64,000 bases of DNA from Beroe forskalii (Eukaryota; Ctenophora; Nuda; Beroida; Beroidae), in assembly GCA_011033025.1 (NCBI GenBank), contig WFMF01000023.1, positions 682,001 to 746,000 of the forward strand, written 5' to 3'. The position numbers were made by a program, and so were the translations under genes. The notes below the pieces were generated by a model. That model worked only from the letters and a program-made list of their open reading frames with translations, had not been told where the DNA came from and searched no databases. The first letter of the stretch is position 1. Each line of letters starts with the position of its first letter. This document shows, piece after piece, positions 46,494-58,400 of this stretch.

Positions 46494-49400
46494 CTGAAAT
46501 GTGAGGGAGATTGAGTTATGGAAGGTAGTCTACTCGTGATCAGAATGAGTTACTAATGAGTTTCTGGGTTTGCAACATTTCAGCTTATCTATATGAGCGG
46601 AGTTATGGGAGTTAGTTTAACGAGTAACCGTAAGAGGATTTGATGAACACTGCAATTGGAACGTCGAATGTCGAGAAGAGAAAACAAGAACATCGAATAT
46701 AAGAAATCAACCTAGATATTCAACTAGATATTCAACCAATTTTCCGCTTTAAACATAAACAGTTAGCACATGAAGCCCGCAAGTTCACCTGTCGTTCTGT
46801 TCAGCCAGCAGAGTATTGTTCTTCTCCCCATCGTCCACCAGACTCTTCACTTGGGTCTGGAGTGTTGCCAAGTTGTCCTGGAGACCCACAAAGCTCTTCC
46901 AGACCGCCTGCAGGGCGTCCAACTTGATACCCTCAGAATCTAACTTAGCGTAGAGCTTGTAGAGGTCTTCTCTCATTGTCATGATTGCCTGGGAGGGGTT
47001 ACCGGGGGTGAGAAAGGGTTGGGAGGGGTTACCGGGGAGTGAGGGAGGAATTGGGGGTAAAAAAGATAATGAGATGTTACCGGGGAGTGTGAAAGGGTTG
47101 ACAACAAGTAGAGAAACTAGAAAGCTAGTCCCTGATATTTCCTTTGGATTTTTCGAATGTATAGGAATGATTACAGCTCCCCAATACACCTTCCAAACGG
47201 GTAAGGGTGCTAAACGAGCCGATGATATTTTCTTAAGAATACAGTGCAAGTGATAAAGTTAATAAATCCAAGAAATAACGGCTGACCGACTACCCAACAT
47301 TCTTAGTGCTTACAGAATGAGCTTTCTAAATACCTCGAAAGAGTCCATCTCCTCGTTCCTCTGCTGGGTTGGTTTGAGGCGGCTGCACACTCTGCTGACA
47401 ATGTCCTGCTTGTCATGGAGGGAGGTGTTGTGGAGCAGGTTATACTCGCTGTCTCCCCACACAACCTGCTTTATTCCCTGGAGATGATTAGATTAAGGAT
47501 TAAGAGATGATAAGATAACGGGAGGGGGGGGGGGTGGGAGTGGGGGGTGGGAGGGGGATGGAGGAGGGGGTGGGGGTGGGTGGGAGGGGGGAGTGGGGGG
47601 AGGTGGAAGGGGGGAGGGAGGGAGGGGGTGGAAGGGAGGGGAGGGGGAGGGGGAGGGGGAGGGGGAGGTGGAAGGTGGGAGGGGGGTGGGGGTGGGTGGG
47701 AGGGGGGGAGTGGGGGGAGTGGTGTCCCCCAAAACTACCGGCTTTAGTCCCTGAGGAAGAAGGATTAGGAGATGATAAGACAAGAAATAGATAAGGAGAT
47801 GATAACACATTAAACAACCGGGGGGGGGGGGCAGCGAGTGGTCAGGTACAAGGTTTACAAGGTTTATAAGGTTACAAGGTTTACAAGGTTTTACAAGGTT
47901 TACAAGGTTTTACAAGGTTTACAAGGTACAATTACTCACCTTTTTGCAGGGGCTGCAGACGCAGCATTTGCAGAACAGAGCTAGAGGCCAGGTGAGGATG
48001 TTGAATGGCGGAGGGATGGGGTGGTTTGCCTCGTGCATCATCACCAGCTTCATGGTGGAGCACCGCTTCTCTGTCTCACACGCCTTCCGGGATGTCGTTA
48101 CTTTTCCTGGAGAAGATGAAACTCAGACTTGAAGTTTAACCAAGCTGGCAGCATCGAGTTTAATTAGCGATGTTTGAAATGCCATTACAACAAACAAAGT
48201 ATGAGCAAAGCATATTATTCTCAAGATAAAAAATTAACTATTCCTCTCACCAAAGCACGATATTGTAAAAGAGATGAGAGTGAGGAAGGAGAGGAGGAGG
48301 AATATGATGAAGAGGAGTTGCCCGGCAATGTTTCCTGCTGCGTCATTTCCAGGAGAGGAAACCACTCTGTCCAGGGACAGGAAGAGAACCGTAAACACTG
48401 TCAGAGCACTGGGAATGAGTGTTGTCAATAAAGAGTGGTGCCAAAACGGAGTGGTGTCAATACAGAGTGGTGTCAATACAAAGTGGTGTCAAAACGGAGT
48501 GGTGTCAATACAGTGTGGTGTCAAGGCGGAGTGGTTTCAAGGTGGAGTGGTGTCAATACAGAGTGGTGTCAAAACGGAGTGGTGTCAGTACAGAGTGGTG
48601 TCAAAACGGAGTGGCGTCAATACGGGGTGGTGTCAGACCATTGGGAATGAGTGGTGTCAGTACAGAGTGGTGTCAATAAAGAGTGGCGTCAATACGGGGT
48701 GGTGTCAGACCATTGGGAATAAGTGGTGTCAATACAGAGTGGTGTCAAAACGGAGTGGTGTCAAAACGGAGTGGTGTCAATACAGAGTGGTTTCAAGGCG
48801 GAGTGGTTTCAAGGTGGAGTGGGGTCAAGGTGGAGTGGTGTCAATATGGAGTGGTGTCAAAACAAAGCGGTGTCAAAACAAAGCGGTGTCAAAACAAAGT
48901 GGTGTCAAAACAAAGTGGTGTCAATAGCAAAGTGGTGTCAAAACAAAGCGGTGTCAAAACAAAGTGGTGTCAAAACAAAGTGGTGTCAAAACAAAGCGGT
49001 GTCAAAACAACGTTGCAAACCCTAACCTGTTCTTCTGCGGGGCAGTTGACAGGTAGACCGTGTGAATAGCTACATTGAACACGACATAGAGGAAGCCCAG
49101 AACCCCAAGGTAAGAGCAGAAGTCAGGGATCAGCTTCTCGATAACGTTCAGTGGGTTGTAGGGGATCAGGGGACGGACTATGGACAGAAACCGGACGGAG
49201 AGGGTGATCAGGAGAACTCCTGGGAGAGGGAGATTTAATTCATGACAGGTGTTTTATCGGAATGAAGCAATCAGAGCGACAGAGCATACCGTATATGGAA
49301 ATGAACTAATCAGAACTTACCTTATATGGAAATGAACCAATCAAACTTACCATATATGGAAATGAACCAATCAAACTTACCATATATGGAAATGAACCAA

Positions 49401-52400
49401 CCAAAACTTACCATATATGGAAATGAACCCATCACAACTTACCATATATGGAAATGTCTATCAAGTTAACAGAGGACCCTATCGCTAACAGGGGACACTA
49501 TCAAGTTAACAGAGGACCCTATCACTAACAGGGGACACTATCAAGTTAACAGAGGACCCTATCGCTAACAGGGGACACTATCAAGTTAACAGAGGACCCT
49601 ATCACTAACAGGGGACACTATCAAGTTAACAGAGGACCCTATCACTAACAGGGGACACTATCAAGTTAACAGAGGACCCTATCACTAACAGGGGACACCA
49701 TCAAGTTAACAGAGGACCCTATCACTAACAGGGGACACAATCAAATTAACAGAGGACCCTATCACTAACAAGGGACACTATCAAGTTAACAGAGGACCCT
49801 ATCACTAACAGGTCGCACTTTCAAGTTAACAGAGGACCCTATCACTAACAGAGGACACTATAAAGTTAACAGATGACTCTATCACTAACAGGGGACACTA
49901 TCAAGTTAACAGAGGACCCTATCACTAACAGGGGACACTATCAAGTTAACAGAGGACCCTATCACTAACAACAGGGACACTATCAAGTTAACAGAGGACC
50001 CTATCACTAACAGGGGACACTATCAAGTTAACAGAGGACCCTATCACTAACAGGGGACACTATCAAAGTTAACAGAGGACCCTATCACTAACAGGGGACA
50101 CTATCAAGTTAACAGAGGACCCTATCACTAACAGGGGACACTATCAAGTTAACAGAGGACCCTATCACTAACAGGGGACACTATCAAGTTAACAGAGGAC
50201 CCTATCACTAACAGGGGACACTATCAAGTTAACAGAGGACCCTATCACTAACAGGGGACACTATCAAGTTAACAGAGGACCCTATCACTAACAGGGACCC
50301 TATCAAGTTAACAGAGGACCCTATCACTAACAGGGGACACTATCAAGTTAACAGAGGACCCTATCACTAACAGGGACACTATCAAGTTAAAAGGGACCCT
50401 ATCACTAACAGGGGACACTATCAAGTTAACAGAGGACCCTATCACTAACAGGGGACACTATCAAGTTAACAGAGGACCCTATCACTAACAGGGACACTAT
50501 CAAGTTAACAGAGGACCCTATCACTAACAGGGGACACTATCAAGTTAACAGAGGACCCTATCACTAACAGGGGACACTATCAAGTTAACAGAGGACCCTA
50601 TCACTAACAGGGGACACTATCAAGTTAACAGAGGACCCTATCACTAACAGGGACACTATCAAGTTAACAGAGGACCCTATCGCTAACAGGGGACACTATC
50701 AAGTTAACAGAGGACCCCTGCCACTAACAGGGGACACTATCAAGTTAACAGAGGACCCTATCACTAACAGGGGACACTATCAAGTTAACAGAGGACCCTA
50801 TCACTAACAGGGGACACTATCAAGTTAACAGAGGACCCTACTCAACAGGGGACACTATCAAGTTAACAGAGGACCCTATCACTAACAGGGGACACTATCA
50901 AGTTAACAGAGGACCCTATCACTAACAGGGGACACTATCAAGTTAACAGAGGACCCTATCACTAACAGGGGACACTATCAAGTTAACAGAGGACCCTATC
51001 ACTAACAGGGGACACTATCAAGTTAACAGAGGACCCTATCACTAACAGGGGACACTATCAAGTTAACAGAGGACCCTATCACTAACAGGGGACACTATCA
51101 AGTTAACAGAGGACCCTATCACCAACAGGGGACACTATCAAGTTAACAGAGGACCCTATCACTAACAGGGGACACTATCAAGTTAACAGAGGACCCTATC
51201 ACTAACAGGGGACACTATCAAGTTAACAGAGGACCCTATCACTAACAGGGGACACTATCAAGTTAACAGAGGACCCTATCACTAACAGGGGACACTATCA
51301 AGTTAACAGAGGACCCTATCACTAACAGGGGACACTATCAAGTTAACAGAGGACCCTATCACTAACAGGGGACACTATCAAGTTAACAGAGGACCCTATC
51401 ACTAACAGGGGACACTATCAAGTTAACAGAGGACCCTATCACTAACAGGGGACACTATCAAGTTAACAGAGGACCCTATCACTAACAGGGGACACTATCA
51501 AGTTAACAGAGGACCCTATCACTAACAGGGGACACTATCAAGTTAACAGAGGACCCTATCACTAACAGGGGACACTATCAAGTTAACAGAGGACCCTATC
51601 ACTAACAGGGGACACTATCAAGTTAACAGAGGACCCTATCACTAACAGGGGACACTATCAAGTTAACAGAGGACCCTATCACTAACAGGGGACACTATCA
51701 AGTTAACAGAGGACCCTATCACTAACAGGGGACACTATCACTAACAGGGGACACTATCAAGTTAACAGAGGACCCTATCACTAACAGGGGACACTATCAA
51801 GTTAACAGAGGACCCTATCACTAACAGGGGACACTATCAAGTTAACAGAGGACCCTATCACTAACAGGGGACACTATCAAGTTAACAGAGGACCCTATCA
51901 CTAACAGGGGACACTATCAAGTTAACAGAGGACCCTATCACTAACAGGGACACTATCAAGTTAACAGAGGACCCTATCACTAACAGGGGACACTATCAAG
52001 TTAACAGAGGACCTATCACTAACAGGGGACACTATCAAGTTAACAGAGGACCCTATCACTAACAGGGGACACTATCAAGTTAACAGAGGACCCTATCACT
52101 AACAGGGGAACCTATCAAGTTAACAGAGGACCCTATCACTAACAGGGGACACTATCAAGTTAACAGAGGACCCTATCACTAACAGGGGACACTATCAAGT
52201 TAACAGAGGACCCTATCACTAACAGGGGACACTATCAAGTTAACAGAGGACCCTATCACTAACAGGGGACACTATCAAGTTAACAGAGGACCCTATCACT
52301 AACAGGGGACACTATCAAGTTAACAGAGGACCCTATCACTAACAGGGGACACTATCAAGTTAACAGAGGACCCTATCACTAACAGGGGACACTATCAAGT

Positions 52401-55400
52401 TAACAGAGGACCCTATCACTAACAGGGGACACTATCAAGTTAACAGAGGACCCTATCACTAACAGGGGACACTATCAAGTTAACAGAGGACCCTATCACT
52501 AACAGGGGACACTATCAAGTTAACAGAGGACCCTATCACTAACAGGGGACACTATCAAGTTAACAGAGGACCCTATCACTAACAGGGGACACTATCAAGT
52601 TAACAGAGGACCCTATCACTAACAGGGGACACTATCAAGTTAACAGAGGACCCTATCACTAACAGGGGACACTATCAAGTTAACAGAGGACCCTATCACT
52701 AACAGGGGACACTATCAAGTTAACAGAGGACCCTATCACTAACAGGGGACACTATCAAGTTAACAGAGGACCCTATCACTAACAGGGGACACTATCAAGT
52801 TAACAGAGGACCCTATCACTAACAGGGGACACTATCAAGTTAACAGAGGACCCTATCACTAACAGGGGACACTATCAAGTTAACAGAGGACCCTATCACT
52901 AACAGGGGACACTATCAAGTTAACAGAGGACCCTATCACTAACAGGGGACACTATCAAGTTAACAGAGGACCCTATCACTAACAGGGGACACTATCAAGT
53001 TAACAGAGGACCCTATCACTAACAGGGGACACTATCAAGTTAACAGAGGACCCTATCACTAACAGGGGACACTATCAAGTTAACAGAGGACCCTATCACT
53101 AACAGGGGACACTATCAAGTTAACAGAGGACCCTATCACTAACAGGGGACACTATCAAGTTAACAGAGGACCCTATCACTAACAGGGGACACTATCAAGT
53201 TAACAGAGGACCCTATCACTAACAGGGGACACTATCAAGTTAACAGAGGACCCTATCACTAACAGGGGACACTATCAAGTTAACAGAGACCCTATCACTA
53301 ACAGGGGACACTATCAAGTTAACAGAGGACCCTATCACTAACAGGGGACACTATCAAGTTAACAGAGGACCCATCACAACTTACCATACCAGTTAACAGA
53401 GGACCCTATCACTAACAGGGGACACTATAAAGTTAACAGAGGACCCTATCACTAACAGGGGACACTATCATTGAAATGAACCCATCACAACTTACCATAT
53501 ATGGAAATGAACCAATCAAAACTTACCATATATGGAAATGAACCAATCAAAACTTACCATATATGGAAATGAACCAATCAAAACTTACCATATATGGAAA
53601 TGAACCAATCAAAACTTACCATATTATATGGAAATGAACCAATCACAACTGACCATACATGGAAATGAACCAATCAAAACAAACCATGAACATATATGGA
53701 AATGAACAAATCAAACTTACCATATACCTGGGGAAATGTCATAATCAAAGGGTTAAATAGACTGAACAAACATACCATATATGATCTGGGGCGTAATCCT
53801 TCCCATTCTTAATTAATCATGCGTGTCTTTCAGCAGGAGAACACTAATCAGCCATGTGAACAGCAGAATGTCACACACGAACCTGAACTGGTAGTACCAG
53901 ACGATGACGTCATTATCAGGGGTTAGAGTGGGGAGTTGTTGACGTAATATTGGGGCAGGGGCGTTGATGAGAACACTGCTTATGGGGGGTTAGGAGTGGG
54001 GCGTTGATGATTATCAGGTTATAGAATAAGTCTTAAGTCACCAGGACGTTGTAGCCTTCTGAGGGGGTTGATCCAAAACAGTGACTGTTGATGACTACCA
54101 GAGGGGCCAAACGCCAGCGCTAACTTAGATTGTACGTTACACTGTCAGGGTGTTCAAGAAATTGCTACATAGAACTCCAAACGTGAAAACTTATCGCTGC
54201 TAATGAAAAACTGAAAAGATAAACTGCCGCTATAAATTCTCCTCTCAAACATGCTCCAAATTCGTTACCAGAACCCCAAACCAGTTACAGAATATCAACT
54301 AAGATGATGAAGAAGCATTTTGCAATACTAAATGATGAAAAGTCCCATTTTGAATCAGATAAAAGTTATTCAAACAGCTGTTCGTTTCATGACATACCAG
54401 TCTACAGAATATCAACTAAGATGATGAAGAAGCATGTTGCAATACTATACTATTTCATTATTTCACATGCGCCAGTAAATCTTAAACACCTTATCATTGC
54501 ACCTTATCTTTACAGCACCATATCTAAAACAACATCAGGAAGATGGCACCACACTCATGAAAATGAAATGTAAATCATACCTGAGAAATGATGCGGACCT
54601 GAAGAAATAATGAGGAAGAGTAGGACAGCAGTATATCACCTGGAAGGGGAAAACTGCGAAGGGGGAGTAGATGGAGTGACCTGAAGGAAGTTGGAGTTTT
54701 GCTGGGAAAACCTGAAATAAAGTACCAATGACCAATTATGCAGTGGATAATCCTTCGATGGCATGAAACTACCAAGAAGCAATTCGTTCCTCCAAAATTT
54801 CAAAAATATTCTCAATATTTTCAATCCTGAAAAATCTACAGATCCATGTCTTAAGGGTTAAAAACTCACATGAACTTTCTGAGGGGTGAGTCTCGTCTGG
54901 CACCGCAGAGGATATAGCTGACTACGGAGAGGAAGGGAAGGAGGAAGGGGGAGATCAAGGAGAGGAAAATATCTCCTGAAAATGGGGTGGTGTCAGGGTT
55001 GGGTGGTGTCAGGGTTGGGTGGTGTCACGGTGGAGTGGTGTCAGGAAGTAGTGGTGTCAGGGTGGAGTGTTGTCAAGATTGGGTGGTGTCAGGAAGGAGT
55101 GATGTCAAGATGGTGTGGTGTCAGGAAGGAGGGGTGTAAAGGTTGGGTGGTGTCAGGAGTGGTGTCAGCATGAAGTGGTGTCAGCGCAGAGTGGTGTCAG
55201 TTCCCTACATACCTGGCTGAGCTCTGCCCGTTTTTGAGCGTGTGATCCTCTGTTGGAGGAGTCTGTAAGTGGCTGGATGGGACACGAACTCATTCCTCCC
55301 GTAGTACAGAGCGTCATGGATTGGGGCTGACTGCCGGGAGGGGGCGTGGTCACGGCACATCACTGCACTTACCTGAGGATGTTTAGTAATGTTAAGAAGG

Positions 55401-58400
55401 GGCGTGGTCACGGCAATCACCGCACTCACCTAGGGATGTTTAGTCATGTTAAAAGGGGGCGTGGTCACGCCGTCACGGCACATCACCGCACTCACCTAGG
55501 GATGTTTAGTCATGTTAAAAGGGGGCGTGGTCACGGCACATCACTGCACTTACCTGGGGATGTTTAGTCATGTTAAAAGGGGGCGTGGTCTCGGGACATC
55601 ACCGCGCTTACCTAGTGATGTTTGGTCATGTTTAAAGGGGCGTGGTCACGGCACATCACCGCGCTCACCTAGTGATGTTTAGTCATGTTAAAAGGGGCGT
55701 GGTCTCGAGACATCACCGCGCTCACCTAGGGATGTTTAGTCATTTTAAAAGGGGGCGTGGTCACGGCACATCACCGCGCTTACCTGGGATGTTTAGTCAT
55801 GTTAAAAGGGGCGTGGTCACGGCACATCACCGCGCTCACCTAGTGATGTTTAGTCATGTTAAAAGGGGCGTGGTCACGGGACATCACTGCGCTCACCTAG
55901 GAAGAGGGTTATGTTGCCTAACACGCTTTGTGATTACTTAAAATTTAGCTTACCTCTTGTGGAGAGAGGCACTGGTCTATGAGGTGAACTGAGAATCTCT
56001 CACAGGCCGTACCAAGGCGTTCCCAGTGCGAGGCTAGGGAGGTTCTGACACACGCCAAGAGCCGGAATGCCCGACCTGAGAGGGTTGCTAAGTGAGAGAG
56101 GAGTTGCTAAGGAGAGAGGGGGTTGCTAGGGAGGGGGTTGCTTGGTGAGAGAGGGGGTTGCTAAGGAGGGGGTTGCTAAGGAAGGAGTTACTAAAGAGGG
56201 GGTTGCTGAGGAGGGGGTTGCTTAGGAGTGGGTTGCTAAGGAGGGGGTTGCTAAGGAGGGGTTGCTAAGGAGGGGGTTGCTAAGGAGGGGGTTGCTAAGG
56301 AGTCGGAATGCCTGGGGGGGGGGTGAAGAAACAGCCAATGGGAACAAGGCGTGATTATAGCCAATGAAAATCAAGCATTCCAACCATATGAGACTCTCAA
56401 CCAATAAGGATGAAGTGCAATATTTATTATCCAATAAGAACAAAGAACCCTGTCTCTTACCCAATAGGAAAGCTGTTTCCAGGGGAGCAGGAGTGAGAAT
56501 GAGGATCTGCTGGGATATCAGCCTCCACAGGGCTTGCACGTCAGGGTCCCGGGACTCCACGACATTTACTGTATTACCTGCGAGTAAAGGTGTCAAAACG
56601 GAGATCAGTCAACATGAAAATAGAAGGATTGTTACTAAGGACAAGGAGAACAAATAAAACAAGAAAAAGGATGCTTTCAGAAAAATTAACGAAGCAAATT
56701 TCGGTCGAAAGTCGAAGACGTCTCCAGATACTCCTACAGAGGATATCTATCATTCAGTTTCCTTCAATAATCCTCCTAATCATGTAATCCCCAGTTCCTC
56801 TCATCCACCCAATCTGAACCTTTTGAACCCTGATCTGAACCACATAATTTCTATCACTTGGGGCCTCTAACCCACATTATCTGACCCTTTTGAACCTTGA
56901 TCTAAACCCCCTAATCTGACGCCCCTGAGCCCTCTAACCCATTAATCTGACATCCCTGTACCCACCTAATCTGACGCCCAGCATGCGAGCCAGTCTGACA
57001 TCCGTGCACCCTGCTAGTCGCATGAGCGCCTCCCCGACATCAGCCCCCTGAGACACCAGGTACTCAGCCACATCCATCCTGTCAACTCGTAGGGCGCAGG
57101 AGAGCGGGCAGTCTGCTCGAGCACACATGGGGCGAGGGCGTTGCTATGAGGTTGCTAGGGAGGGGTTGCTAGGAGGGGATTGCTAGAGGGGTTCTAGGGA
57201 CGGGGTTGCTAGGGAGGCGGTTGCTAGTTAGGAGGTTGCTGGGGAGAGAGAGGGTTGCTGGGGAGAGGGGGTTGCTTAGGGGGGGGGTTGCTAGGAAAGG
57301 TTGCTAGGGGAGGGGTTGCTAAGGAGGGGGTACTAGGAGGTTGCTAGGGAGGGGGTTGCTAGGGGGGTTTCTAGGGAGGGAGGGGGTTGCTTAGGAGGAG
57401 GCTGCCCCATACTCACATGTTATCAGAGATGCCATTAGGACTGTTAACGCTCGCCCCAGCCTCCACCAGAAGTCTGACACACTCCGGGTTACCGCCCAGG
57501 ATGGCGGAAACAATGGGGGATATGATCACGTGGGGTTCCGGGATACGGACACTGTCCTGCGGGGAGGAGAGGGTAACGAGAATAAGAAACAAGAATTGCG
57601 CCTGCCGGCGTATTTCTTGAGCCCGTTTTCCCGTATGCAGGCGCTTAATTTCCTGTTCCCTGGGGCTTGGTACACAAACACGCCGTCATTTGATCTACGA
57701 CCATTGTCCGTCTTATTTACTGACATGGTGCGTTGACTATAAACTTATATGACCTCCAAAATCAAGGTACAATCGCGTTTGTACACCGACGAGAATTGAG
57801 AGAAAGAGGTTTTCTTTAATAGAAATAAGAGTTATCTTAAATAATTTTCCGTGATAAAACGCTTCTTCTATCAACTTCAAGTGTCACATGAAGACATGAT
57901 AGTCACAACTCACATCACAATACTAACATCATTGAATAAGTTTCATTAAATATTCCTTGTTATGCACGGGCGCTATATAGTACATTTCCTTCTACAAATT
58001 TGAATTAACGCGCGCAGATCTGAATATCACGTGGGCGATTTCGTTTCACGTGCCAAATGTTTGCGCGCGCGTTCCCGCCATTTCATAGAACTCTTTCAAG
58101 ATTTGTTTAGTTGCGCGCTTTTGAGAGTTTCATAACTTTGATCAACATTTTCGTTACGCGTTACATTTCTTTTGTGTGGTGTTGCAGATTTCAAACCATT
58201 GTAATGTTCGATATTATTGTGCCCCGCCTTGATAATTTCAAGATTGAGATACACAGTATGATTACTGACCAAGATAAAAGATTCAGATATATCATTATTA
58301 TCAATCACGAACCGAGACAAACTCGAAAATGTTTTACTTTTCTCAAGTCAATTCTTTAGATCATTCGTTACTGATTGCACAAATACTGCCCATTGTAAAT

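Noticed and set aside
47493-47817. Proline-rich and glycine-rich frames of 66-105 codons on both strands
   Set aside because: They arise from a polypurine/polypyrimidine tract inside a TRPC-like intron.
48274-49069. Frames of 71-217 codons with repeated NTEWCQ/GVVSIQSGVK
   Set aside because: Products of the 16-bp minisatellite on the strand opposite the gene.
55346-55941. Plus-strand His/Arg-rich repeat proteins (HLGMFSHVKRGRGH)
   Set aside because: They are the antisense reading of the repeated TRPC-like exon-8 boundary.
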